DNA from: Euryodendron excelsum
Taxonomy: Eukaryota > Streptophyta > Magnoliopsida > Ericales > Pentaphylacaceae
NCBI GenBank assembly: GCA_033060915.1
Contig: CM065384.1
Span: 11,702,001-11,766,000 of the forward strand
DNA length: 64,000 nucleotides
Direction: 5' to 3'
Shown here: in pieces, positions 10,111 through 22,808 of the stretch
Layout of the letters: the number at the start of each line of letters is the position of its first letter
Numbering within the stretch: the first letter of the stretch is position 1
Translations under genes and position numbers: made by a program
Notes under the pieces: model-generated
Seen by the model: only the letters and a program-made list of their open reading frames with translations
The model's database searches: none
Told to the model about the DNA's origin: nothing

Positions 10111-13100
10111 TGTAAGCACCCTATTTTTGCCTGCTCGGCAGTCTCGAGTCCGTCCAGACTTGTATTCAAGTCGATATGGAGACATTCCAAGTTTAAATAA
10201 GTTTTCCAGATATAATCCTGCCAATCGATTGCTTTGCTGGTCTATTGAGCCCAATAGAGGCAAAATGACCAAAGTGCCCTTGGGGCATTGTTCGGTCCAA
10301 TTCCAGTAGGCATGTCTTTTCGAAGATGGTAAGTCCCCGTTTTAATCTCAAATCCAATTTTAAGACCAATTCCAATTCTAATTAAATTTGGCATGCCTTT
10401 TAAGAAAGTTGATTCCTTAAGGCAGTAAGTCCATCCTGTCCAAAAGGTTTTTCAAGAAAAATCTTTAAAACGGTAAGTCCCTTCAAACCCGTCCACTGAC
10501 ACGAGACTCCAAATTACCGAGATGGTAAAACGGTCCACCTTTGGCACCTGCTAACCTGCAAATGAAGAATGTTCATTTTGGCACGTTTTTTGAGAAAGTT
10601 GATTCCTCAGGCGATAAGTCCATATAGTAGCTTTCCGAGATCAAGTAGTCTCTAGAATAATTGCAAACCGTTAGAGTAGCGGAAGTACTTGTAAACATCG
10701 CAACCGTCACAGTGGCGGAAACACTCGTAAATAGGTTGACATTAGGAATTGCCAATAAACCCCTATGTCACGAGACCACAATCAGAGTGACGAAAACACT
10801 CAAAACCTAGGTTAACACCAGTGCCTACTAGTCCACTCTGGTGAAAAATGACTAAACTGCCCTTAGGGCTATTTCTGACACTTTTCTTGAGAAAGTACCT
10901 AAGTCCATAGGACGGTAAGTCCACCCTTCCAAGATCGTCCCAAAGATGATCTGGTATGTTTAAGTGCCTTCCAGTCGGTTTCGGACCAATTCCGAGAACC
11001 TTTGGTCAAAATGACCGTTTTGCCCTTGGTGGGCCGGTTGCTTCTTCCACCCACAGCGGCTCTAGGTATCAAACCGGCAACCTCCTGGAACATTCTAGGT
11101 AATGTTTCCAAGTCTTGGGTCTTCTTATGGGATATTCCAAGTCCATCCCGGCAGCTTTCCGGCCTGAATTACCGTTTTGCCCCTAATGGCCCGATCAACC
11201 CTTTCGACACATCTTAACATTATTTTTCAAGTCTATTACCCCCGAGACACTATTCTAAGGATTCTTGTCCTTTTCTGGCCCTCAAAGCCATTCCTGATCC
11301 TTTAAATCATTCTCGGACTTTCCGGAGTTACTCCTAGTAAAGCAAAGCTAAAAATTGCATGGTAGTCACTAGTACAGGCGGCCAAATCTTCTGAAGATAC
11401 GTTGTTTGCCGACCTTAAAACTTTTCTAAGTGGCTAGTGGCGCTAAGCCAAAATTTAGCCTGGCTCCATTAAGAGGATCTTTAGCCTGGTGCCACTGCAT
11501 CAAGCGCTAGTTCAGTCTTCTGTCTATAAATACAGAGCCTCCTCCAATGTGAAAAGGGTTTGTAAACTGAGTCCAAAAACCCTGCTCTTCAATATATAGA
11601 GCTCGAAGTCCTTCCAAACCCTAGTTCCCTTTAGGTTCTTCAAACCCTAGCTTCCATATACAAACCCTAGCCTCTACACATTTAGCCCTAGCATACATAC
11701 ACTCATATACACCCATATACTAGCCTCTAAAGCCTCCATTGAAGACTTAAAGTGCTGCAACTTGGAAGCTTTCAAAGACCAAAGTAAAACAAAGTAAGCA
11801 AGTAAGCAAAACAAAGAAGATACAAGGTAGGCTTTCTATTTACGTTTACGCAATTCCCTCCTCTTTTTTCTCTCTCCTAACCCACTTGGGTTTTCTTCTA
11901 TTTTAATCCCCATCTTCTACCCTTCTTTCTTGTATGCTTGAAACAAGGGACTCCTCGGTTCATGTGTAAGATTAGGCTATCGAAAGTCACCGTGTCGGGA
12001 GCTTTCTCTTAGTCTAATCGGAGACCACGTGAGTTCAGCCCCCTTGATTATATTGTGAAGTCTTTAACCTTGTATGTTCACGACCCAACTAGCATTGTGC
12101 ATATCATGAATCATGCATCTCTCCAAAAATTGTATTCAAACTTGTTTTCAAAACTTACATCGAAAATTATTTTCAAAACTTGTATTAAATCTTTTTTTTC
12201 CAAACTTGTTTTCAAAATCACATTCCTAAGGTGATTCTAGCTTTTCCATGGTTAGGGTTGCTTTAGGAAAGTGTTACATTTAAAGTGACCAATATGGTTC
12301 ATATTTTCAAATCGTTATCATTTTTAAAATCACAATTGTAGAATGGTTCTAATCTTCTTATGGTTATAATTGTTTTAGGAAAGTGAGATATTTTTAAAGG
12401 TTTGTAAAAGTTCACATTCAAATCCCTTTCCAAATTACTTTTCAAACTTACTTTCCAAAATCTCTTTTTAAATCCTCTGCAAAATCTTATTTCACATCTA
12501 CTTTCTAAAATCTCTTTTCCAATATACTTTCTAAAACTCTCTCCAATCTCCTTTTCAAAATTGCTTCCTAAAAATTGTTTTCTAAAAATTTCCTTCAAAA
12601 ACTTACTTTCCTAAAATTTTTTTTCAAATTCCTCCATAAAACCTCTTTCGAAAAATTCACTTTCTCAAAATATCCTTCTAATTTCCTTCCTAGAATCTTC
12701 CTTTTCAAAAAGTTCTACTTTCAAAAATTTTTTTCCTTGAAGCCCAAGTCTAGCCCGAGAGCCATGGTTAGGAAACCCTAGTCTTCTCTCCTAAAATATG
12801 ATTTCCAATCTTTCCTCAAAACATAGGTTTTCAAAATTTCCTTTTTACATCAAATTCATTAATTTTCAAAACCTATTTTCTACAGCAAACTATAGCCTTC
12901 CAAATCTAGGATTTTTACAACTTCACATTCTAATTCTATACAAATCCAATTTTCTATTTAGGAAACTAGATCCAATCCTCCATTTTTGAAAATAAAGTCA
13001 AATCACCTCTTTTTAGAAATAAAGTTCAATCGTTTGTTTTAAGAAATAGGAATCCCAATTTTTCTTAATCTTAACCTTTCCTAATCCCAATCCTTCCTAA

Positions 13101-14593
13101 TCCAAATAGTTCCTAATCCAATCCTTCCTAATCTCATACCTTCGTAAACCTTAAGTTTCCAAAACTTAAACTTTCAAATTTTTCCTTAAACTTTAAGCTT
13201 CTTAATCTTTCTAAACCCAAACTTTTCCTCATTCCATACCTTTTCAAATTTCAACTTTTCAAATTCTAAATTTTCAAATCTTTCCAAAATCCTAAACTTT
13301 CTAAATTCTAAACTTTCTTAAATCAAACTTTTCCTAATTCAAATCTTTCCAAAAATCAACTCTTTCTTAAAAAGGAAACTTTTCAATTTCAAAACTTTCC
13401 AATTTAAATTCTTTTATAATTTGGAACTTTTCTATAATGAAACTTTCCTAATTTGGAACTTTCCTAAATGAGAGCTTTCCTATTTTGAAACTTTCCTAAT
13501 TTGAAGATTTCCTAAATCCAATCTTTCTTAAATTCCAACTTCCCTAATCTTCCAAGTCCAACATTTGAGTCAAATCTTTTCTAAATCCCTTCCAAGTCAA
13601 GTTAAATCTTTCTTAAATCTCAAATCCTTTCTTAAGTCCCATCTTTCCTAAGTCTAGGTTTCCTAAAACCAAACTTTCCAAAACCAATCTTTCAATCTTC
13701 AAATCCAAGTTCCAAATCAAACTCTTTTTCAAAACAAACCTTCTGTTTTCTGTCGGACTCTCGTCCAAACTATGGCTGATTCGATTCCCAAAAGGGATAC
13801 GTAGGCAACCCTCACGGGTGCAGTCATAACTTTTTTCAAATTTTCAATTCCATAATCTTTTTCAAACTTCCAGTTCCATAAAATTTTTTTTCAAACTTCC
13901 AATTCCATAACTATTTTCAAACTTCCAATTCCATAATCTATTTCAAGTTTCCAAATCAAAAAATCTATTTTCAAATTTCTATTTTCAAATCTTTCTTTCA
14001 AAATTAAATCAAGTTCTTTTCAAATCGATTTTCAAAAACCAAAGTCTTTTCTTGCACTTGCATATCAGGCATCATGTCAAACTTCTTGTCATAGTTCTTT
14101 TATGAAGTGGATAGTTTTGAACATATATTAATCGAAGATTCCGAATGAGTGAACCTAGGGTGAATAGACATGTAGGTACTGCAAGGGTGAGGTAGGGTGA
14201 TGGCTTAGTGCGTCTTCCCTACATGTAACCAGCCTCCAAACCTAAATCACTGTTTTCAAAGACCAAATGAAGTTATTTTCAAAAAGGGCTTAAATTTTTT
14301 CAAAGGTTGCCAAACAACCCGTTTTCTTAAAATCTCTCTATTGAGGAAGTTTTCTAAAACTTTTTTCAAAAACCCTAAGTGTGATCTTCGGATTGTGCTT
14401 AGTTTTTAGGTGACCTAACTCACCTTAATCAGGTTAGGTGGCGATTCCAAATTGTTTTCTAAAGGCCCTTAATCAAATTAATTTTCAATTTAAACCTAGT
14501 CACACTCATCCTTCTACGAGAATGAGTTCTAATGAGAGAGCACTGTATTTTTCTTACTTGTCTTTTTCATGTGCGAAAAATCGGGGCGCAACA
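10111..14593 (+). mobile_element. 5' LTR of element B (4483 bp)
   Basis: Begins TGTAAGCACC and ends GGCGCAACA, followed by GC and a PBS. Components: U3 modules with GGTAAGTCC, TATA box at 11525-11532, telo-boxes ~11618-11690, donor-like site at 11827, G-poor domain, hairpin block 13754-13830 and the terminal AAAAATCGGGGCG block. By eye it differs from the partner LTR at 35517 at very roughly one base in ten over the first ~290 bases, so the insertion is not recent. Confidence 0.85.
11525..11532 (+). promoter_or_regulatory. LTR TATA box (element B 5' LTR)
   Basis: TATAAATA in GTCTATAAATACAGAG, at the same LTR position as in the other copies. This is the expected promoter for element B sense transcription. 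Confidence 0.75.
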
Positions 14594-14595
14594 GC

Positions 14596-14613
14596 TGGCG
14601 ACTCTACTGGGGA
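14596..14613 (+). other. Primer binding site (element B)
   Basis: TGGCGACTCTACTGGGGA, two bases after the LTR end; two transitions from the family consensus. Confidence 0.75.
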
Positions 14614-16164
14614 CACTTAGAAGGTTAGACCATTGTCATGTCTTTTCACGCTTCACCCATGTAGAGTTTTCAATTCATTTGTTCAATCTTATCCACTCCA
14701 AAATTTCCAAAATCAAATTTCTAAGTTGTTTTCAAAAATATACATCTAATTTATTTCCATACATATTATCTTGCATTAAGTTTGTTATCCTCATACTAAT
14801 TGTTACATATTTTTTTTGTAGGTAGACCCCTGTTCACAAATTTATTTCATGTTATATTAACTGTTGTGCATGAATGTATGGATTGGACAAGATGGATGGG
14901 AGTTGTTGGGCTCTTTCCTCCAATTTTTAAAAATCACACACGCACTGCACGTGCACTTGCATTCTACATACTTGCATTCTTTATCCTGATATGTCCCTTC
15001 TAGTTAGAACGGGGAACGGTATATTGGTTGTGGGCAAGATGCTGTGTCAGTTTCTTCGCCTACGGCCTCTTGATAATTCCCCCGCTCGGATTACCAACCG
15101 ATTATGGCACCACCTTGGGGAGTGGGTCTAGGTTTGAAGATCTGGGAACCGAGCCTTCTTAGGAAGCATTAGTAAACCCCCAACCTCATGCTCATATAGA
15201 CACCATGCATAGCCAAACCTTTACCGAATTTAAGACATGCGCACCGTTTTCAAAACCATGGAGGAAAAAGTGACTGCTTTTTATTTTCCTCTATACTTGT
15301 TTATTCCTGTTGTTATAATGACTGTACTCTTACTATTATAATGCATGTATAACTGCTCATGCATCCATGTTTGCCTTACAAATGCATTCTCTCTCTCTTT
15401 ACTTTATGCATCCATGTTCATGCATTCCATATCCCATGTCAAGACAAGAGTTCCAAAGTGACTCAAGTCACTGTATCTCCATGCATATGATCAACCCAAA
15501 AGGCGTGACACCAAGTTTACTCTCCATTGTATTAAACCTACCAAAGCTCTAAGGGTTCCCACATAACCCTAAGGACTCATTGCATGCATTTCAAGTCATT
15601 CCATAAGAGAGGCCCCAATCCCTATATGCTCACGGAGATAGCATTGCCAAGAAGACAAGGGGTAATCAATCAACAAGGTCTCTCAGCGACCTCCTCGACA
15701 TAAAATCCAGAGAAGGCAAATCCGAAGACTCAAGAGTAGTTTAGGATTTCATATATAAAACTAGATAGGTGGAAGTTCAAAGAAAAATGTTTCTCTCTCC
15801 CCCATTAAAGTATACTCTGTTTCCTCTTGTATTCTAAATTCAAAGTTCAATGTATCCCTTCCTTTGAACGTATGAATGAAAGAAGATTCCCATCTGACGG
15901 TAAAGTGTTTGCATACAGGGGCAAGTCCCTTATCTCCGAAATGAGCCAAATCCATCATATTTAGTCTCCCTCTCAAATAGGGACGCCCTAGGGCATGCAT
16001 TGTATAGAACTCTCTAAAACCAAAAACTAGTAATTTGTGTCCTTGTTTTTTTGCATATTTCTTTTTCGTTTACAGAGATCATCCTGCATTGAGTCAACAT
16101 TGCTCCCAAGAAGGGTTAACATCCACCTAGAGACCCCATTATCACCCGACAAAGAGCCTTACTT
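14614..16164 (+). mobile_element. Leader of element B
   Basis: Non-coding leader homologous to that of A, E and K. Branch point TACTAAT lies at 14794-14800 and the acceptor TTTTTTTGTAG ends at 14821. A second strong acceptor, a pyrimidine run ending TTTACAG at 16075, lies just before the gag region. Confidence 0.75.
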
Positions 16165-17017
16165 ATGGCTGCCAACTCTGAAGAATCATCTCAAGTCTCT
16201 TGAGAGGAGGTTAACGAATAAGAACCAAGATTGATGAAAGGCTTAAGCTCGTCTAAACCTTGGCCATGAAGGATGCTGCTGCAATCCCATCGTCATCCAT
16301 AACTTCATCCAAGGACCTTGAACCCGCTAACCCAAGGATTGTGCTTCAATCTGACAATACTGGAAGGAACAAAGAAGATACCAAGGGGCTCAATACTGAA
16401 GAGGAGGAAACCATACTACTCTCACTTGCCACAAAGAGGACACTCCTAGACCCTCTCAGTCTGAAAATCCAAGGGTTAGAGGATTCACTGCAAAGTCTCC
16501 ATGGCTATAACACTTATGGGTTCACTTCCTACGATGAGCTATGTTTCTTTCCTGACCATCCGAGACCTGCTAAATTTAAAATGCCTGACTTTCAGAAGTA
16601 TGACGGCTCTGGTGACCTTATTGCTCATCTTCACTTGTATGTTGGGGTATTGAGTGGTCATGGCAATGATCCGAAACTCCTTATGCAGTTGTTCCAACAA
16701 AGTCTCACTGGGTCTACTTTACAATGGTTTGCCCGTCTTCTAGACCTAAGGAGATCACCACTTAGATTAAGCTACTCAATGCATTCAAAGCCTAATACCG
16801 TCACAACATCGACATCACTTCGGATCGATAGTCCCTGATGACAATGAGTAAAGGTGAGAAAGAAAGTTTCAAAGGCTATGCCCTGAGATGGAGGGAGACC
16901 ACCGCACAAGTTAATCCCCCGTTAGAAGAAAAGGAGTACGTGCAATTGTTTATGCACACTTTTCAAGGTATATACTACGAGAAGCTTTGCACTAGTGTGG
17001 GGAAGAGCTTCTCTGAG

Positions 17018-17022
17018 CTCAT
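17018..17022. repeat. Target site duplication, left copy
   Basis: CTCAT immediately before the solo LTR; the identical right copy is at 21663-21667. Deleting LTR plus one copy restores gag reading across the site. Confidence 0.92.
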
Positions 17023-17211
17023 TGTAAGCACCCCATTTTTGACCGCTTGGCAGTCTACGGTCCGTCCAGACTTGTATTCAAGTCAATGTGGACATATTTT
17101 GAGTCAAGTCAACTTTCCAAGTCTAATCCCGCCTATCCATCACTTCGTGGACCCGCTGGGCTCAAATAGAGGCAAAATGACCAAAATGCCTTTGGGGACA
17201 TTGTTTGGTCC

Positions 17212-17397
17212 AATTCCAAATTAGGTGCGTCTTTCCGAAGATGGTAAGTCTCCTTTCCAATTCTAAATCAGGCGCGTCTTTCCAAAGACTGTAAGTCCCT
17301 TTTCCAATTCCAAATCAGGCACGTCTTTTCGAAGACGATAAGTTCCCTTTCTAATTCCATCAGGCGCTCCTTTCCGAAGACGATAAGTCCCCTTTCC
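17212..17397 (+). repeat. 47-bp tandem repeat in solo-LTR U3
   Basis: Four tandem copies: 17212-17258, 17259-17305, 17306-17352 and 17353-17397. Each runs AATTCCAAATCAGG, CGTCTTTCCGAAGAC, GGTAAGTCCC, CTTTCC with small changes. Other LTRs in the window have a single unit at this place (for example ~35705-35750). Confidence 0.85.
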
Positions 17398-18603
17398 AAT
17401 TCCTTTTCCAATTCCAATTCCAATCCCTCTCTCGAGAAAGTTAATTCCTTGATACGGTAAGGCTATCCTATCCGGCACGTTTTCTGGAGAAAGTTCCTTC
17501 GGAATGGTAAATCCCTTTAAACCTATCGACTGGGACGAGACCCCAAGTCTCATAGATGGTAGAACGGTCCACCTTTGGCGCCTGCTAGCCCGCCAATGCA
17601 GAAATGTCCGTTTCAGCACGCCTTCTGGGAAAGTTGACTTCTCAGGCACTAAGTCCCTTTAGCAGCTTCCCGAGATCAGGCAGTCTCAGTAATGATTGCG
17701 AACCGTTAGAGTTACGAAAATACTCGCAAACAGGTCGATATAGGGAATTGTCAAAAAACTCCTATATCATGGGACCGCCGTCAGAGTGGCAGAAACACTC
17801 AAAACCTAGGTCAACACCAGTGCCTGCTAGCCCACTTCGGTGAAAAATGACCAAACTGTCCCTAGGGCTATTTTCTGGCACGTTTCTTGAGATAATACCT
17901 AAGTCCTCAGAATGGTAAGTCCACCCTTCCAAGATCGTCTTAAAAGCAATCTGGCATGATTATGCGCCTTCTAGTCAGTTTCGGGCTAAATCCGAGACTT
18001 TTCGGTCAAGATAACCACTTTGCCCCTAGGCATCCGAATGCCTCGGGGACCACAACGGCTTTAGGTATCAAATCGGTAACCTCCCGAGAATACTTTTTAT
18101 AGTATTTCCAACCTTCCTTTATCTCTCCAGATCATTCTGAGTCAGTTTCGGTAAACCCGATGCAAAATGATCGTTTTGCCCTTGGTGGGCCGGTCGCCTT
18201 TTCTGACCCCACCGGCTCTGAGTATCGAACCAGTAACCTTTGGGAACATTATAAATAATATTTCTAAATCTCGAGTCTTCTTCCGGGACATTCTGAGTTT
18301 GTCCTGGTAGCTTTTCGATCCAGTTGACCATTTTGCCCCTAATGACTCGGTCAACCCTTTTGACAATTCTTGCCATCCTTTTTCAAGTCCATTACCCCCG
18401 GGACCTTATTCTAAGGGTTCCTACCCTTTTCCGGCCTTTCGGGCTATTCCCGGTCCCTCAAATGCTTCCTGGACCTTCCGGAATCACTCCTAGTGTAGTC
18501 AGGCTAAAAATTGCATGGTAGTCATTAGTACAAACGCCCAAATCTTCTCAACATACGTTGCTTGCCAACCTTAAAACTTTCCTAACTGGCTGGTGCTACT
18601 GGT

Positions 18604-18638
18604 AGTGGCGCCAAGCCAATTTTTGGCCTGGCGCCACT
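18604..18638. promoter_or_regulatory. GGCGCC inverted repeat upstream of LTR TATA box
   Basis: The arms AGTGGCGCCA and TGGCGCCACT are perfect 10-bp complements; an inner CCAA/TTGG pair gives a longer stem with two unpaired positions. The repeat ends 29 bases before the TATA box at 18667. Related, more decayed forms precede the TATA boxes at 3146, 36961 and 44396. Confidence 0.7.
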
Positions 18639-18666
18639 GCAATAGGCGCTATGTCATTCTTCTCTC

Positions 18667-18674
18667 TATAAATA
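18667..18674 (+). promoter_or_regulatory. LTR TATA box (solo LTR)
   Basis: TATAAATA in CTCTATAAATACGGAG, 29 bases after the GGCGCC inverted repeat. Confidence 0.75.
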
Positions 18675-21662
18675 CGGAGCCTCCTCTAGTGTGAAAGAGG
18701 TCCGAAAACCTAGTCTAAAAACCCTACTTTTCAATATACAGAGCTCGTAGCCTCTCTAAATCCTAGTCTCTTTTAGGTTTTCCAAACCCTAGCCTCTATA
18801 CACAAACCCTAACCTCCTATACACTCATACACACTCTCCTATACTCATACACTAGCCTCCAAAGCCTCCATTGAGGACTTGGATTGTTGCAACTACAAAG
18901 CTTTGAAGATTGAAGACAAACTCTTGAAGATTGAAGCGAAGACCGAAGAAAGACAAGCAAAGCAAAGCGCCCAAAGCTAAGCAAAATAAAGAGGACACAA
19001 GGGAGGCTTCTTATTTACGTTTACGCATCTTCCCCCCTCTCTTCTCTCTCCTAACCTACTTAGGTTTTCTTTTATTTTAATCCTCCATCTTCTTCCCCCC
19101 TTCTTGCATGCTTGAGACAAGGGAATTCCTAGTCCATGTGTAGGATTAGGCTATTGGAGAGTCACCGTGTCGGGGGCTTTTTTTTAGTCTAACCGGAGAC
19201 CACGTGGGTTCGGCCTCCTTGATCATGTGGTGAAGCCTTTAACCTTGTATGTTCATGACCCCAATTTGCATTGTGCATATCATGATCTTGCATTCTTCCA
19301 AAATTTGTTTTCAAACTCATTCTCAAAGCTTTCATTAACATCGTTTTCAAACTTGCATCAAAATCTTCTTTTTCAAAACTTGTTTTCAAAATCATAATCC
19401 TAAAGTGATTCTAGCCTTTTCATGGCTAGGGTTGCTTTAGGAAAGTGTTACATTTAAAGTGACCAATATGGTCCATATTTTCAAAACATTGTTGTTTTCA
19501 AAACCACTCTCTTAAAGTGGTTCTAACCTTCTTATGGTTAGAATCGCTTTAGGAAAGTGAGATATTTTATATACTTTCTAAAAACTCTCTTTTTAAAACC
19601 CTCCTTCTAAAAACCTCCTTTTCAACTCCTTTCCAAAACACCCTCTTCAAGATTCCTTTCCTAAAAATAGTCCCTAGGTTTCCTTCTTAGAAAACTCTCT
19701 CTCTAAATCTTTTTCCTAAAAACTCTTTCCTAAAAACTTCTTCCAAAGTCTTCTTTCTAAAAATCCTCTCAAATTCACTTTCTAAAAACTCCTCTCTAAA
19801 AGCTCCTTCCAAAATCTTCCTTCTAGAAACTCCTTTCTAGGATTTCCTTTCAAAAATCTCTTTTCTTAGAGTCCAAGTTAAGCCCTAGAGCCAACAATTA
19901 GGAAACCCTAGTTTTTCTTCCCAAAAACATGATTTTCAACCTTGTCTTAAAACCTAGGTTTTCAAAACCTCTTATTTTCTACATCAAAACTATATATATA
20001 TATATATTTCCAAAACCTCTTCTTTACGTCAAAACTATAGTCTTCCAAATCTAGGGTTTCTAAAACTTTACCTTTCAAATCTTTACCAAATCCAATCTTC
20101 CCATTTGGGAAACTAGATCTTATCCTCCATTTTTGGAAACAAAATCAAAACACTTCTTCTTAGAAATAAACTCCAAATTTTTCCTAATCCAAATCATTCT
20201 TAATCTCCTATCTTCCTAAACTATAAGTTTCCTAAATCTAAACTTTTAGATCTTTTCTTAAACTTTAAGTTTCCAAATCTTTCCTAATTCAGCCCTTTCC
20301 TAGTTCCATCCATTTCTCGAATCTTAACTTTTCAAATCTAAGTTTTCAAACCCTTCTTAAACTCAATACCTTTCATAATTTCAAGAACTTCTAAAACTCA
20401 AACTTTGAATCTTTCTAAAATTCTAAACTTCCCTAAACTTCAAATCTTTCCAAATCTAAAGCTTCCTAAACTCAAAACTTTCTTACTTTCAAACTTCCCT
20501 ATTTCAAAACATTCCAAAATCAAAACTTTCCAATTTCTAAACTTTCTTAACATGAAACCTTTCCTAATTCAAAACTTTCCTAAAATGAAGCTTTCCTAAT
20601 TCGAACATTTCCTAATTTCAACTTTCCTAATCTTCCAAGTCCAACATTCGAGTCAAGTTTTTCTTAATTTCAAGTCCTTTCTAAATCTTGTCTTTCCTAA
20701 GTTAGGTTTCTTAAACCTTAATCTTTCCAAAACAAGTCCAATTCTTTCTCCCAACTTCATCTTTTCAAATCAAAGTCTAATCTTTTCAATTCCAAATTTC
20801 AATTTCCAATTCTCTATTCTAAATTCAAATCAAATCCAAATTCCAATTCAATTCCTTTTTCAAATCAAATCTTCTATTTTCTATCGAACTTTTGTCCGAA
20901 CTACGACTGACCTGATTCCTCCAAAAGGATACGTAGGCAATCCCCATGGGTGCGGTCATAACTTTTTTCCAACTTCCAATTCTAAATTTCTATTTTCAAA
21001 TCTCTATTTTTAATTTATAAAACTTTCCAATTTCAAGTCTATCTTTTCAAATCTCTTTTAAATCATATAAATTTCTTTTCAAATCTATTTCCAAATCTAT
21101 TTTCAAATCCTTTTCTTGCATTTACATATCATGCATCATGTCTTTTTAAACATTCTTTTTCTAAAGTAGATAAGATTGAACATTTGTTAGTTGAAGACTC
21201 TTATAGGCGAATCTAGGGTAAATAGACATGTAGGTACCGCAAGGGCGGGGTAGGGTGATGGCTTAGTGTGTCTTCCCTACACGTAACCAACCTCCGAACT
21301 TAGAATCACTGTTTTCAAAGACCAAAATGGAGTTTATTTTCAAAAAGGGCTTAAATGTTTTCTAAAGGTTGCCAAACAACCTGTTTTCTTAAAAACCCTC
21401 TCTTGAGGTAGTATTTTCAAAATCGTTTTCAAAAACCCTAAGTGTGATCATCAGATTGCGCTTAGTTTTTAGATGACCTAACTCACCTTAATCAAATTAG
21501 GTGGCGACTCCAAATGTTTTTCAAAAGCCCTTTATTCAAACTAATTTTCAAATCAAACATAGTCGCACTCAATCTTCTAGAAGGGTGAGTTTTAACGAGA
21601 GAGTACAATATTTTTCTCGCTTGTGTGTGTATTGCTCGAGTTCGAAAAATCTAGGCGCGACA

Positions 21663-21667
21663 CTCAT
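21663..21667. repeat. Target site duplication, right copy
   Basis: CTCAT immediately after the solo LTR, identical to 17018-17022. Confidence 0.92.
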
Positions 21668-22808
21668 CATGCAAGGGGAGATGATAGAAAATGGTTTTAA
21701 GATGGGGAGGATTATCGATCCCTATGCAAAAATCGGAGAAAGCTCGGCCAATGTAGCCAAAAAAGTTGCCACTACAAGAGGAACAATTAAGAAAGAAAGC
21801 GAAATGTCTGCCATCTTACCTATTCAGCCTCCCTAATACTATTCCCCACTTCAATCTGACCCTATCTTACCTATGCCCACTCTAAGCATGCCTGCTCAAG
21901 CACCCAACATTGGCCCTACTAGGGCACGACCAAATTTCAATAGGCCTGCTAGACACTTCTGTAACTTTAACACCTTAGCTTGCACCCAAACTGAGGCCTA
22001 CCACAACCTTCTAAAAAACAATATCTAGAAGCCCATAACTGTTCATCCATTACCAAGTCCTTTACCCCTCACTTGTGAATACCATTAGGGCGGTCAAGGG
22101 CATGACACTGAAAGTTGCTTCTCCCTCAAGCATAAAATCCAAGACTTAATCGACAACAAGACCATTGATCTGCAACCGGTGAAACCTACTCCAACCCCCA
22201 ATGTGACCACCAACCCTCTGTCGGACCACACCAACAAAATGATACTAGTAGACATAAAAGACGAGGGAGAGTTGGATGAGCCCATGGTCGAGGATTACAA
22301 GGAGGATTGGGAGGCTAATGAAGAGAATGACTAGGGGGAGGATCTCCCATTATGCCCGATCTATCTCTATAACCCTAATGAGGTGCTTGATTCTTTTGAC
22401 TGACCAATTGAGGAGCTAATGCTTTTGGAGGAGGATCTTGCTGAAAACATGGCTGTCGATGGATGGGGTGCTGAGTTCCTACATCTGAAGTGTGCTGCGG
22501 CTGAATGTCACTTATTAGAAAATCCTTGGCTCGTGATCGAGTGCGACTATAAAGACATGGGCTGGGAGCTAGAAGAGTCAAGAGCGCAGGCTGACCTGTT
22601 GGAGTTAGAGGGAGGTGAACTAGCCACCCTGTTTATGGAAAAACTTGCTGCAAAAAATAACCAGTAAGTCAATGAGGCTGACAACTACACCATCACGACC
22701 AACTTGCCTGGAGTTCTAGAAGAAGCTTTCGCTTTCCTTGTATTGGATGGTAGCCGTGATTGTGGATGGAGCATCGAGGATGTGGGCATCATCCCAAGGC
22801 CCAACTAG

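Larger units (their letters stand above)
17023..21662 (+). mobile_element. Solo LTR inserted in gag of element B (4640 bp)
   Basis: A full-length LTR from TGTAAGCACC to GGCGCGACA, flanked by perfect 5-bp duplications CTCAT (17018-17022 and 21663-21667). No PBS follows; gag coding sequence continues in frame on the other side. This is the usual product of recombination between two LTRs of one inserted element. TATA box at 18667-18674; the donor site is mutated; an (AT)n run lies near 19991-20006; the U3 carries a 47-bp minisatellite. Confidence 0.93.
16165..22808 (+). pseudogene. gag of element B (Tat/Ogre type), split by a solo LTR
   Basis: Retrotransposon gag, the structural protein that would package element RNA. 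The core domain is clear at ~16560-17020: KFKMPDFQKYDGSGD, then LMQLFQQSLTGSTLQWF, then after a one-base frameshift near 16745 SFKGYALRWRE and VQLFMHTFQ. This pattern is typical of Tat-lineage gag. A solo LTR interrupts codon 'Ile' at 17022; the frame resumes at 21668 (MQGEMIENG). From there one frame runs to the stop at 22806-22808, with about six in-frame stops. A CX2HX5HX4C knuckle lies near 22074-22118, with a stop codon inside it. The tail (GWSIEDVGIIPRPN) is shared with A and K. The start is uncertain: ATG 16165 and ATG 16266 lie in different frames. No protease or RT follows. Confidence 0.8.

Noticed and set aside
10127..10375. Frames of ~60 codons over LTR U3 starts on both strands
   Set aside because: They lie in LTR U3, have no domain and are disrupted in other LTR copies.
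11600..11700. Repeated AAACCCTA motifs as interstitial telomere DNA
   Set aside because: They are dispersed, not in tandem, and occur at the same place in each LTR.
22665..22675. GTAAGT at the gag stop of element B as a gag-pol splice donor
   Set aside because: No pol exon exists downstream, and A and K lack the site.
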